Source: Betaproteobacteria bacterium UBA5216
Lineage (GTDB): Bacteria > Pseudomonadota > Gammaproteobacteria > Burkholderiales > SG8-41
Direction of reading: 5' to 3'
NCBI GenBank assembly: GCA_002412495.1
Contig: DHVE01000003.1
Location: 628 to 14,442, forward strand
Length of the DNA stretch: 13,815 bases
This document shows positions 1-7,408 of this stretch, one piece after another. The notes below the pieces were generated by a model that was not told the origin of the DNA, made no database searches, and saw only the letters and a program-made list of their open reading frames with translations. Each line of letters starts with the position of its first letter. Within the stretch, counting starts at the first letter, position 1. Position numbers and translations under genes: made by a program.

Positions 1-278
1 ATGGTCTGGGGCATCACGCCGTCGTCGGCGGCCACCACCAGCAATGCGTAATCAATGCCGCACACCCCCGCCAGCATGTTGCGCACAAAACGTTCATGGC
101 CGGGCACATCGACAAAGCCGATCAGCTCGCCGTTGGGCAGCGGCAGATAGGCAAAGCCTAGGTCAATCGAAATGCCGCGCGCCTTTTCTTCGGGCAGGCG
201 ATCAGTGTCCACGCCGGTGAGCGTTTTCACCAGCAGCGTTTTGCCGTGGTCGATGTGGCCCGCGGTGGCGACTATCAT
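1..278 (-). CDS. selB: Selenocysteine-specific elongation factor SelB, N-terminal part (runs off window)
   Basis: SelB is the EF-Tu-like GTPase that carries selenocysteyl-tRNA to the ribosome at UGA codons followed by a SECIS hairpin. Only the first 92 codons are here; the 3' end lies beyond base 1. The G1 loop AGHIDHGKT is at residues 6-14, RLPEEKARGISIDLG forms switch I, and DVPGHERF is the G3 motif. The sequence matches E. coli SelB closely from the first residue, which fixes the ATG at 278; a GGAG lies about 9 bases upstream of it. The G2 threonine of E. coli SelB (RGMTID) is serine here (RGISID), probably a conservative change. The gene follows selA on the same strand, the usual selAB order, with 170 bases between them that hold a large inverted repeat. 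Its C-terminal SECIS-binding winged-helix domains are not visible in this window. Confidence 0.95.
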   Translation of the reverse strand, partial: MIVATAGHIDHGKTLLVKTLTGVDTDRLPEEKARGISIDLGFAYLPLPNGELIGFVDVPGHERFVRNMLAGVCGIDYALLVVAADDGVMPQT

Positions 279-301
279 TGCGTGGCTCCAGCACAACCCC
301 A

Positions 302-434
302 ACCGCAAAGGCGCAAAGGCGCAAAGGCAACGCAAAGAAATTCAAAAACAAAATTACTTAATAAAAACATATAGTTACATTATATTCGATCTGGGGTTCT
401 TTGCGAAACCTTTGCGTCTTTGCGCCTTTGCGGT
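302..434. repeat. Large inverted repeat built of GCAAAGG-type units between selA and selB
   Basis: The left arm at 302-340 and the right arm at 396-434 are inverted copies, matching at 34 of 39 positions by my count. Each arm is made of short iterations around CGCAAAGG. They enclose about 55 bases of AT-rich DNA, unlike the GC-rich surroundings. Repeats of this look (CGCAAAGGCGCAAAG) are scattered in many bacterial genomes and behave like small non-coding dispersed elements; that comparison is from memory. The element sits in the selA-selB gap, so a transcript from selA into selB would contain a long hairpin that could terminate transcription or process the mRNA. It has no open frame of its own. 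Confidence 0.85.
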
Positions 435-448
435 GAAGCTTGGGGCGT

Positions 449-1864
449 TCATATGTTTAAACCCTTCAACTGCGCGACAAATTCATTTTCATGGTCGAGG
501 CAGCGCAGGTCCAGCACGAAGGCGCCGTCTTTGATGTGCCCGATTACCGGCACGGGTAATGCGCGAAACGCTTGCGACAGCTTATCGGCGAACGAGCTTT
601 TGCTTTTGCCGGCGGGCGCGATGGCGATGCCCGCGCTGGGCAGTGAATCGACCGGAAGCGAGCCGCTACCGATCTGGCTACCGGTGTCGATGATCGTTGC
701 TTGTGCGTTGCCCCCGAGCGCGGCTTGCACGGGCGGCAGCACGCGTTCGCATTGCACGCGGATGTCCGCGCGCGTGCGCGTGAGCAGCCGTAGGGTGGTG
801 ACTTCCTCGCGCAGTTTGTCGGGGTTGGTGTACAGGCGCAGCAGCGCATCGAGTGCCGCGAGGGTCATTTTGTCGACGCGCAAGGCGCGTTTCATCGGAT
901 TTTTGCGGATGCGCGCGATGAGTTCTTTTTTGCCCACCAGCAAGCCGGCCTGCGGGCCGCCGAGCAATTTGTCGCCGCTGAAAGTAACGAGATCCGCGCC
1001 GTTGGCGAGCGCCTCGCGCGGCGTGGGTTCGTGCGGCAGGCCGTAGTCCTCCAGGTTGACCAGCATGCCGCTGCCCAAATCAACGATGTAGAGTAGGCCG
1101 CGCTCGTGCGCCAGTGCCGCAAGTTCCGGTTCGGGTACTACTGCGGTAAAGCCTTGCACCACGTAGTTGCTGGTATGCACCTTCATGATAGCGGCGGTGC
1201 GCGGGGTGATCGCTTCGGCGAAATCCTTCAAATGCGTGCGGTTGGTGGTGCCGACTTCAACGAGCTTCACGCCCGCGCGCTTCATGATGTCGGGGATGCG
1301 AAACGCGCCGCCGATTTCGATGAGTTCGCCGCGCGACACGATCACTTCTGGCTTGGCACGTTGTGCGCCCAGCGAGTTGAGCGCAAGGTACACCGCCGCC
1401 GCATTGTTGTTGACCACCACCGCGCCATCGCCACCGGCCAGTCTGGTGATCCATTTTTCGACGTGCGTATCGCGCTCTCCGCGCGCGCCGCCGCCGAGAT
1501 CGAATTCGAGATTCACCGGTCGCGTCATCGCGGTCATCACGGCGTCCGCCACCGACTGCGGCATCTGCGCGCGGCCGAGATTGGTGTGCAGCACCGTGCC
1601 CGATAGATTGAACACCGGGCGCAGCGAGGGCTGCGTTTGTTTCGCGAGCGAGGCGTCGCAGGCTGCGATGAATCCGGCCTCGTCGAACGTAAACGTGCCT
1701 GCGTTCTGGGCGAGTTTTTCGCGCTGTACCTGCAATAGTTCGCGAATGGTATCGGTGGTGAGCGCGCGCCCGTAACGCGCCACGACCAAGGCTACCGCGC
1801 TGCTGGTCAGCAGCCGGTCAACCGAGGGTAGCGCGCGACGCGCGGCTGGGTTCGGATTCACCAT
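449..1864 (-). CDS. selA: L-seryl-tRNA(Sec) selenium transferase SelA
   Basis: SelA is a PLP enzyme that converts seryl-tRNA(Sec) to selenocysteyl-tRNA(Sec) using selenophosphate. The product is 471 residues, close to the 463 of E. coli SelA, and matches it along its length. Visible family blocks are LPSVDRLL near the N-terminus, SGTVLHTNLGRA, VVNNNAAAVYLAL, SRGELIEIGGAFRIPDIM, VHTSNYVVQGFT, SGDKLLGGPQAG, SQIGSGSLPVDSLPSA and LPVPVIGHIKDG. Lys299 in SGDKLLGG corresponds to the PLP lysine. I chose the ATG at 1864 because family similarity begins just after it. An in-frame ATG at 1897 is possible, and the open frame continues back to 2041, but that stretch looks non-coding. No strong ribosome site is visible for either ATG. 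It is divergent from the selenoprotein gene at 2025 and upstream of selB on the same strand. Confidence 0.96.
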   Translation of the reverse strand: MVNPNPAARRALPSVDRLLTSSAVALVVARYGRALTTDTIRELLQVQREKLAQNAGTFTFDEAGFIAACDASLAKQTQPSLRPVFNLSGTVLHTNLGRAQMPQSVADAVMTAMTRPVNLEFDLGGGARGERDTHVEKWITRLAGGDGAVVVNNNAAAVYLALNSLGAQRAKPEVIVSRGELIEIGGAFRIPDIMKRAGVKLVEVGTTNRTHLKDFAEAITPRTAAIMKVHTSNYVVQGFTAVVPEPELAALAHERGLLYIVDLGSGMLVNLEDYGLPHEPTPREALANGADLVTFSGDKLLGGPQAGLLVGKKELIARIRKNPMKRALRVDKMTLAALDALLRLYTNPDKLREEVTTLRLLTRTRADIRVQCERVLPPVQAALGGNAQATIIDTGSQIGSGSLPVDSLPSAGIAIAPAGKSKSSFADKLSQAFRALPVPVIGHIKDGAFVLDLRCLDHENEFVAQLKGLNI

Positions 1865-2024
1865 AATGGCGAAAAATCCGGTCCGGGAGCGTGGCATCTG
1901 CTGTGCATCGCGAGCATGGGGGTAGGGGAGTGGCACATATGGAAAGAAGGGCAATTTTAGCGCAAACGCGGAGGTGCATGCTATTCTCGATTTTGCCGTC
2001 TTTACCGTTTGCTCAGGAGATTTT
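1865..2024. promoter_or_regulatory. Divergent intergenic region between selA and the UGSC fusion selenoprotein
   Basis: These 160 bases separate two genes read outwards in opposite directions, so they should hold both promoters. The only firm element is the ribosome site TCAGGAGA at 2013-2020, five to six bases before the ATG at 2025. I could not find a -35/-10 pair that I trust for either direction. The placement allows selenium machinery and a client selenoprotein to share control, but no operator is evident. Confidence 0.5.
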
Positions 2025-3770
2025 ATGTCTGACCGCACCACCCCGGCCGAAACCGCCTACGACGTCGTATGGCCGCTCGGCAAACCCGCCTATGCCACGC
2101 GCGCGCCGGTTGATCGCGTGGCTGATCTCAGCAACAAGGTTATTGGCGAAACCTGGGATTACCTGTTTCGCGGCGAGGAATGGTTCCCGATCCTGCGCGA
2201 AGAGTTGGGCAAACGGTATCCGGGAATCCGCTTCGTTACCTACGACACGTTTGGCAATCTGCACGGGCCGAATCAGCGCGAGCTGGTGGCGCGGGTGCCC
2301 GCGTTACTGAAAGAACACAAGGTTGATGCGGTCATTTCCGCGATAGGCGCCTGAGGCGCCTGCACGCCCGCCGTGTTGCGGGCGAGTGCGGTGGTGGAGC
2401 GCTGCGGCATTCCATCGGTGTCGATCATCTCGACGGGGTTTTTGAAACAGGCTTCGGTGATCGCCAAGGGGTTGGGGTTGCCCGACATGGCCATTGCGGA
2501 ATTTCCCGGCGTGCCCATGACGCAGAGCAAGGAAGAGCTGCGCCGTCAGGTGGTGGAGTTGCTGCTGCCGCGCATTATCGCGGGCCTGTCGAAGCCGCTG
2601 AGGTTGACTGCGCCGGTCGCCGAGGCACCGATCCCGGCGCCGCGCGATATTGTGTTCAGCGGTACGCTGGATCAGGTGAACGATTATTTTCATGAGCAGA
2701 ACTGGTCGGATGGCATGCCAGTGGTGCCGCCCACACTCGATCGCGTCGAGAAATTTCTGCGCTTTACCGAACGGGATCCAAACGAAGTGATCGGTGTTTG
2801 CCCGCCCGCTAATCGCGAAGCAACGGTGTGGAACGTCGCGGTCAACGGCGTGATGGCGGGCTGCCGGCCGGAATACATGCCGATTCTGCTGGCGGTAACC
2901 GAGGTGATCTGCACACCCGAATACAAAGTCGAAGACGCGGGTTCGACGCCAGGCTGGGAATCGTTGATCACCTTGAGTGGCCCGATCGTCAAGGAGCTTG
3001 GTTTTAATGCAGGTCAAGGCGTGATGCGCGTGGGGCGCCAGCCGAATACCAGCATCGGGCGCTTTCTGCGCATGTTCATTCGTAATGTCGCGGGTTTTAC
3101 GCACGGACCCGAAGGCGCGGACAAGGGCAGCATCGGCCAGAGTTTTCTGGTGGTGCTTGCGGAGAACGAAGACGCCATTGCCGAACTGGGCTGGCAGCCG
3201 TACAGCGTGGATCGCGGGTTCAACGCGGGCGACAATGTGGTGACGGTGCAAAGCGTGGTGGCGATCAGTGCACCGGCGTATTCGCAAAGCGAACGCGCGG
3301 AAGAGCACGCGGCACTGCTCGCGGATGTGATCGGCGAACGCGCCTGCGGCTACTGGACGGCCATCGGCATGTGTTACGCCAACTGGCATCCGCTGATTAT
3401 CCTGGGGCCATCGATTGCCAAGGTGTTTGCACAAGAGGGGTGGAGCAAGCGCGACATCTGTCAGTATTTTTACGAGCACGTAAAGATCAAGGCCTCCAGA
3501 GCGGAGTATTACGCTTACAGCGCGGGCCTCACGGGATTCCGTATCGCCAACGCCGTGAAAGAAGGCTTGCTGCCGAAGGCGTTCCATTTGTCGGATGATC
3601 CGGACCGGCTGGTGCCAGTGTTTCAAAGACCCGAGTGGATGAGTATCGTGGTGGCGGGCGACGCGGGGCGCAATCAGTCACGCGGTTATGTGTGTAATCA
3701 CGTGCAGGGCGTGCCGACGAGTCGCAAAGTGGTGTTGCCGCAAAATTGGAAATCGTTGTTGGCGAAATAG
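2025..3770 (+). CDS. UGSC-family selenoprotein (Sec110) fused to a C-terminal conserved partner domain
   Basis: This is one 581-residue reading frame interrupted only by an in-frame TGA at 2352-2354, read here as Sec110. The 109 codons before it and the 471 after it share one frame, and the join gives AISAIGA-type sequence followed by UGACTPA, a UxxC redox motif (Sec110, Cys113). Residues 1 to about 190 form the UGSC domain, with GIPSVSII and PGVP blocks after the motif. Residues about 210-581 form a second domain starting at NWSDGMPVVPPT (226) and carrying CRPEY (280) and CTPEY (296). Both halves have separate homologues at 10484-12083 in this window. AGGAG before the ATG is a strong start signal, and a hairpin with a GU loop follows the UGA at 2362-2389. 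The UGSC family is known as a selenoprotein family of unresolved function; the substrate cannot be read from sequence. If UGA were a true stop, the product would be 109 residues lacking the redox motif, which I think unlikely. Confidence 0.92.
2352..2389 (+). promoter_or_regulatory. Sec UGA codon and putative bacterial SECIS hairpin
   Basis: The UGA at 2352-2354 is followed by GCAC (2362-2365) and GCCCGC (2366-2371), the loop CGUGUU (2372-2377), then GCGGGC (2378-2383), a GA bulge and GUGC (2386-2389). The upper stem begins 11 bases after the UGA. Known bacterial SECIS elements are short hairpins just inside the coding sequence with a GU in the apical loop that SelB contacts, and this one fits in distance, stem and loop. 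Confidence 0.8.
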
Positions 3771-3780
3771 ATGCAGTTGC

Positions 3781-3876
3781 AGGTTGGGCTGCAAAGCCCA
3801 ACACTCGCGGTTGTTACGGCTCACAAACCGCGGCGCGGGCCGACGACTGCTGTGTTGGGCTTCGCAGCCCAACCTA
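3781..3876. repeat. Palindromic repeat, copy A (GTTGGGCT hairpins)
   Basis: Two small perfect hairpins, GTTGGGCT-gcaa-AGCCCAAC at the left end and GTTGGGCT-tcgc-AGCCCAAC at the right end, are themselves inverted copies of each other around about 48 bases of GC-rich spacer. The whole is a REP-like element just after the stop codon of the fusion selenoprotein and before the TctC gene. A related copy lies at 4916-4993. Such elements often occur downstream of genes and can halt transcription or stabilise the 3' end. An open frame from 3771 runs through it into the next gene, but I treat that as fortuitous. Confidence 0.85.
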
Positions 3877-3920
3877 CGATCAGGATTATGAAATTGCAGG
3901 AAAACAATCGAGGTGTGACT

Positions 3921-4886
3921 ATGCATGATGTAAAACAATGGGTTTGCGTAATCGCGCTGTTCGCGGGCGCGAGCAGCGCGCTGGCGCAAACGTATCCCAC
4001 CCGTCCCATCCGCTTCGTCGTGCCGTATGCGGCGGGCGGCTCGGGCGATATTTTCGCGCGCGTGATCGGCGCCAAGCTCGGCGAGGCGTTCAATCAGCAA
4101 GTGGTGATCGACAACCGTCCCGGCGCCAATGCCATTATCGGCACCGATCTGGTGGCGAAAGCGCCGCCCGACGGCCACACGCTGGTGATGGCCAACAGCG
4201 CGCCGTTTGTGGTGAACCCCGGCCTCTACAAGAAGTTGCCTTACGATCCGGTCAGGGATTTCGCGCCGGTGTCTCAGGGCACGTATTACGGCTATGTACT
4301 GATCGTGAATCCGTCGGTGGCGGCAAAAAACGTGCAGGAACTGGTGGCGCTCGCGAAAACCAAGCCGCTGAGTTACGGCACCGCCGGCGCGGGTAGCGCC
4401 AATCATTTGGCGGGCGAATTTCTGGCGTCGATGACGTCCATCAAAATGACGCCCGTGCCTTACAAGGGCAGTGTGATCGCGCTGGGGGATGTGATTGGCG
4501 GGCAAATTCCCATGATGTTTGATACGCCGATCACCACGCTGCCGCAGTTGAAGGCAGGCAAGGTGCGTGCGCTGGCGTTTTCAGGCAAGCGGCGCATGGC
4601 GCAGATTCCCGACGTGGCGACGATGGAAGAGCTGGGTTACAAGGGTTTCGAAGTGAGTTCGTGGCAAGGCGTCATCACCACCGCCGGCTCGCCCAAAGTC
4701 GCGATTGACCGGTTGCACGTCGAGACCGTGAAGGCGCTAAAAATGCCCGACGTGATCGAGCGGCTGGCGACACAGGGCGGCAATGAACTGGTGGGCAGTT
4801 CGCCGGCGGAATACGCGCAGTTGATCAAGGATGAAATCTCGAAGTACGCGAAGATTATTCAGCAGGCGGGGATCAGGATCGAGTAG
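3921..4886 (+). CDS. Bug-family (TctC-type) periplasmic solute-binding protein
   Basis: This is a 321-residue extracytoplasmic binding protein of the tripartite tricarboxylate transporter family, which binds small carboxylates or related anions in the periplasm. Residues 1-22 form a signal peptide (a basic start, then VCVIALFAGASSALA), cut before QTYPTRPI. The family's opening block YPTRPIRFVVPYAAGGSGDIFAR follows, then a ligand-loop region around DNRPGANAIIGTDLVAKAPPDG and LPYDPVRDFAPVS. Length is typical. I chose the ATG at 3921 because of CGAGGTG seven bases before it and the signal peptide; upstream in-frame ATGs at 3888 and 3771 would add repeat-derived residues. No tctA/tctB membrane genes are nearby, as is common for orphan Bug genes. 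It follows the fusion selenoprotein on the same strand, but a palindromic repeat lies between, so co-transcription is uncertain. The ligand cannot be predicted. Confidence 0.93.
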   Translation: MHDVKQWVCVIALFAGASSALAQTYPTRPIRFVVPYAAGGSGDIFARVIGAKLGEAFNQQVVIDNRPGANAIIGTDLVAKAPPDGHTLVMANSAPFVVNPGLYKKLPYDPVRDFAPVSQGTYYGYVLIVNPSVAAKNVQELVALAKTKPLSYGTAGAGSANHLAGEFLASMTSIKMTPVPYKGSVIALGDVIGGQIPMMFDTPITTLPQLKAGKVRALAFSGKRRMAQIPDVATMEELGYKGFEVSSWQGVITTAGSPKVAIDRLHVETVKALKMPDVIERLATQGGNELVGSSPAEYAQLIKDEISKYAKIIQQAGIRIE

Positions 4887-4915
4887 CCTGCGCCACACCA
4901 AAAAATAGCGGTGGT

Positions 4916-4993
4916 AGGTTGGGCTGCAAAGCCCAACGCCAGCGGTGATGCACCGCAATCGTTGGGCTTCGCAAGCTCAGCGCCAACCTACCA
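4916..4993. repeat. Palindromic repeat, copy B (related to copy A)
   Basis: TAGGTTGGGCTGCAAAGCCCAAC at the left end repeats the left arm of copy A with only its flank changed. The right arm, near 4962-4993, is an inverted, slightly degenerate version (GTTGGGCTTCGCAAGCTCAG, then GCCAACCTA). It lies in the gap between the convergent ends of the TctC gene (stop at 4886) and the glutaredoxin-DinB gene (stop at 4996). It may serve as a transcription stop in either direction. Confidence 0.8.
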
Positions 4994-4995
4994 AT

Positions 4996-5769
4996 TCACT
5001 CCCACAACCGCTCCGGCAACGGCAACCCTGCGATATCTTCCGGCTTCAAAGGCCCGTCGGGTTTGATGCCAAAGCGCTCCAGCACGGCGGTGATTTGCCG
5101 CACGTGTTGCGTCGAGTGCCACGTTGAGCGTTCGAGCAGTTGTGACATCGGTTGCACGCCGTAGTAAGTGTTGACTTTCGCGGTGCAGGACTTGTCGGCG
5201 AGCGCGGACCACCATTGTTGCAGGTGTTCGATCGTGCTCTCGCCGTACTGCGCGATTCGCGCGCCAGTCATGTAGTCGCCCTCGGCGGGCGGCACGTTGG
5301 CGAGCTGCACGCCGTAGTCCTTGCCGTCGCGCGCGGTTTCCAGAAACGCCTCGCCGATGCGGAAGATATGAAAACTCAGAAAGCGGATCGAACGGTCGCG
5401 ATTGTCGATTACGTTACCGGTGATTTTGTCATCGGGAATCTGGCGGATCAGGCGTTGCGCCGTGCGCAGAATGGTGGTCCAGCGCTGGATGAGTACTTCA
5501 GGCGACAGCGGCTTGTGGCCGGTGCCTTGCAGACCAACAAACACCGCGACGTCTTCGAGGTTTTGCCCGAAAACATAATCCTTGCCGCGCGCCACTACGG
5601 GTACATTGCGCACGCCATACGACAGCAGCTTTTCGCGCCCGCCAGCGTCGTTCAATACATCGATCACATCAAACGCAATATTTTTTTTCGAAAGAAACTC
5701 TTTCGTTTTGAGGCAGCTACTTCATCCCGGCTGGGTGAAGAGCACGAACTTGTCTGCGACTGCGTTCAT
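4996..5769 (-). CDS. Selenocysteine-containing glutaredoxin (Sec16) fused to a DinB-like domain
   Basis: One 257-residue frame runs from the ATG at 5769 through an in-frame TGA at 5724-5722 (Sec16) to the stop at 4998-4996. The N-terminus reads FVLFTQPG, then U16-S-S-C19, the position of the CxxC redox site of glutaredoxins. The fold's cis-proline block NVPVV (55-59) and a GKDYVFGQN segment follow, giving a complete glutaredoxin-like domain of about 80 residues. From about 90 to 257 is a DinB/YfiT-type four-helix domain with FHIFRIGEAFL (His134, Glu141) and HSTQH (His218, His222), the usual metal-binding histidines. Known DinB relatives include thiol-dependent transferases and isomerases such as bacillithiol transferase and mycothiol-dependent maleylpyruvate isomerase. 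A redox partner fused to such a domain suggests a thiol-linked reaction, but the substrate is unknown. CGGAG lies eight bases before the ATG. Without Sec readthrough only 15 residues would be made, and the glutaredoxin active site would be lost. mnmA lies upstream on the same strand, 54 bases away. Confidence 0.9.
5689..5724 (-). promoter_or_regulatory. Sec UGA codon and putative SECIS hairpin in the glutaredoxin-DinB gene
   Basis: The UGA is at 5724-5722. Sixteen bases later comes CGAAAG (5705-5700), loop AGUUU (5699-5695), CUUUCG (5694-5689): a perfect six-pair stem with a GU-containing loop. The spacing is 4-5 bases longer than in the other two Sec genes here and the stem is AT-richer, so this is the weakest of the three SECIS calls. 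Confidence 0.65.
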
Positions 5770-5823
5770 GGCGTTACTCCGATTAGAAAACGATTTGAGA
5801 TTACTCCCGCTGCGGAAATACCG

Positions 5824-6984
5824 TCAAGGGCAGGCGGATTGCCGCATACGGATGGCTTCGGCGCCGGCGGCCGATTGCGCGGTGGATTCGATGATGCCGC
5901 CGCCGAGACAGACGTTGCTTTCATACACCACCACCGACTGGCCGGGCGTTACCGCCCATTGCGGCTCGGCGAATTCAATTGCGCAGCTTTGTTGCGTGGC
6001 GGCGGCAATGACGCACGGCGCGTCTTTTTGACGGTAGCGTGTTTTTGCGCCGTAGACCCAGCCGCAGTGCGGCGTGGCGCCGCTGATCCAGTTGAGATTC
6101 ACCGCCGTCAGGCGGTCGGAGAAGAGCTTTTCGTGGTCGTGCCCCTGCACCACGATCAAACGGTTGCTGGCCAGGTCTTTTTCAGCGACGTACCAGGCAT
6201 CGCCATCGCTGTTTTTTGTGCCGCCGATCCCCAGCCCCTGACGCTGGCCCAGCGTGTAAAACATCAGTCCGGCATGTTTGCCGACGCGCGCGCCGGCGGG
6301 CGTCACGATGTCGCCGGGATTGGCGGGGATGTAGCGATTCAAAAATTCGCGAAACGGCCGTTCGCCCACGAAGCAAATGCCGGTCGAATCTTTTTTGTCG
6401 TGCGTGGCCAGACCTTCGCGGCGCGCGATCTCGCGCACTTCGATCTTGGTGAGATGGCCCAGCGGGAGCAGCGTTTTCGACAACTGCCGTTGATTGAGGC
6501 GATAGAGAAAATAACTTTGATCCTTGCTGCCGTCGTCGGCGCGCAGCAGTTGATACAGGCCGTCCCGTTCGCGTACCTGCGCGTAATGGCCGGTTGCGAT
6601 GTGGTCGGCGCCCAGCGCCATGGCGTGATCGAGAAACGCCTTGAATTTGATTTCGGCGTTACACATCACGTCGGGATTCGGCGTGCGGCCGGCTTTGTAC
6701 TCCGTGAGAAATTCGCTGAATACGCGTTCTTTGTACTCGGCGGAAAAATTCACCTGCTCGATGTCGATGCCAATTTTGTCCGCGACGGAAACCGCATCGA
6801 TCAGGTCTTGCCTTGAGGAACAGTAGTCCTCGGTGTCGTCGTCTTCCCAGTTTTTCATGAACAGGCCGGTCACGTCGTAACCCTGTTGCTTCAACAGCAG
6901 GGCGGCGACCGACGAATCAACGCCGCCGGACAGGCCGACAACGACTTTCCGGGCTTTGGGGGAGGATGGGGGCGAGGCGTTCAC
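5824..6984 (-). CDS. mnmA: tRNA-specific 2-thiouridylase MnmA
   Basis: MnmA adds sulfur to the wobble uridine (U34) of tRNA-Glu, -Gln and -Lys, using ATP and a persulfide relay. The 386-residue product shows the ATP pyrophosphatase loop LSGGVDSS (18-25), the GLFMKNWEDDD block, TPNPDVMCN with the catalytic Cys108, GHYAQ, and DSTGICFVGERPF with the second catalytic Cys204. The C-terminal beta-barrel region ends in VCLGGGIIES. Length and order are normal. The start is a GTG at 6984, since family sequence begins about 12 residues in and no ATG is better placed; the ribosome site is weak. It precedes the Sec-glutaredoxin gene on the same strand. MnmA is housekeeping, so that proximity need not mean a shared function. 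Confidence 0.96.
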   Translation of the reverse strand: MNASPPSSPKARKVVVGLSGGVDSSVAALLLKQQGYDVTGLFMKNWEDDDTEDYCSSRQDLIDAVSVADKIGIDIEQVNFSAEYKERVFSEFLTEYKAGRTPNPDVMCNAEIKFKAFLDHAMALGADHIATGHYAQVRERDGLYQLLRADDGSKDQSYFLYRLNQRQLSKTLLPLGHLTKIEVREIARREGLATHDKKDSTGICFVGERPFREFLNRYIPANPGDIVTPAGARVGKHAGLMFYTLGQRQGLGIGGTKNSDGDAWYVAEKDLASNRLIVVQGHDHEKLFSDRLTAVNLNWISGATPHCGWVYGAKTRYRQKDAPCVIAAATQQSCAIEFAEPQWAVTPGQSVVVYESNVCLGGGIIESTAQSAAGAEAIRMRQSACP

Positions 6985-7018
6985 AAAGCTATTTTACCTT
7001 GCGCGGCGCGCGGGCAAT

Positions 7019-7046
7019 AAAAAAGGCAGGGTCTCTCGACCCTGCC
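7019..7046 (-). terminator. Rho-independent terminator for the Lys/Ala-rich protein gene
   Basis: A perfect nine-pair stem GGCAGGGTC / GACCCTGCC (7025-7033 with 7038-7046) has a four-base loop, and on the minus strand it is followed by six Ts (7024-7019). It lies 20 bases after the stop of the gene at 7067-7408 and insulates it from mnmA. Confidence 0.92.
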
Positions 7047-7066
7047 TGGTCTGCAAAAAACGGCGA

Positions 7067-7408
7067 TTACTTCTTGTCGCCTTTTTTGCCGTCTTCTTTC
7101 TTGGCGTCGGCTTTTTTGGCGTCGGCTTTGGCGTCATGCATCACGACGTCTTTCTTGGCGTCGGCTTTCTTGTCGTCGCTCTTGCCTTCGGCTTTCTTTT
7201 CAGCAGCCTTGGCTTTGCCGTCGGTTTTCTTCTCGTCGCCCTTGCCTTTGTTATCGGCCTTCTTCTCGTCGCCTTTGCCTTCGGCCTTCTTTTCGTCGGC
7301 TTTTTTGGCTTCGGCTTTCGGCGCGTCTTTCTTGTCCTGCGCCATCACGGGGGTCATGGTCGCAGCGGCGAATACGGCAGCGATCAACGTTGCAAACAGC
7401 TTGCTCAT
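7067..7408 (-). CDS. Small Lys/Ala-rich exported low-complexity protein
   Basis: The product is 113 residues. Residues 1-23 are a clear signal peptide (MSKLFATLIAAVFAAATMTPVMA) with cleavage before QDKKDA. The rest is almost wholly Lys, Ala, Asp, Glu and Gly, in loose repeats such as ADAKKADAKK, EKKAEGKGDEKK and DEKKADNKG. It should be disordered and highly basic with alternating charge. GAGGAAG upstream of the ATG at 7408 is a good ribosome site, and a strong terminator follows, so it looks like a self-contained, real gene. Similar short KA-rich periplasmic proteins occur widely in betaproteobacteria; no function is assigned. Suggestions such as binding nucleic acid or anionic envelope polymers would be guesses. 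Confidence 0.85.
   Translation of the reverse strand: MSKLFATLIAAVFAAATMTPVMAQDKKDAPKAEAKKADEKKAEGKGDEKKADNKGKGDEKKTDGKAKAAEKKAEGKSDDKKADAKKDVVMHDAKADAKKADAKKEDGKKGDKK

Noticed and set aside
1865..2041. N-terminal extension of SelA to the GTG/ATG-like start at 2041.
   Set aside because: It would overlap the start of the divergent selenoprotein gene and adds 59 residues with no counterpart in SelA.
2304..3626. Minus-strand open frame of 440 codons antisense to the fusion selenoprotein.
   Set aside because: His/Arg-rich composition typical of an antisense shadow; the plus strand has clear homology within the window.
3771..3920. In-frame upstream extension of the TctC gene from an ATG at 3771.
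   Set aside because: It would translate the palindromic repeat and bury the signal peptide inside the protein; the ATG at 3921 has a ribosome site and gives a normal length.
5152..6816. Long plus-strand open frame of 554 codons antisense to the glutaredoxin-DinB and mnmA genes.
   Set aside because: It is a shadow of two well supported minus-strand genes, with no ribosome site or recognisable family motif.
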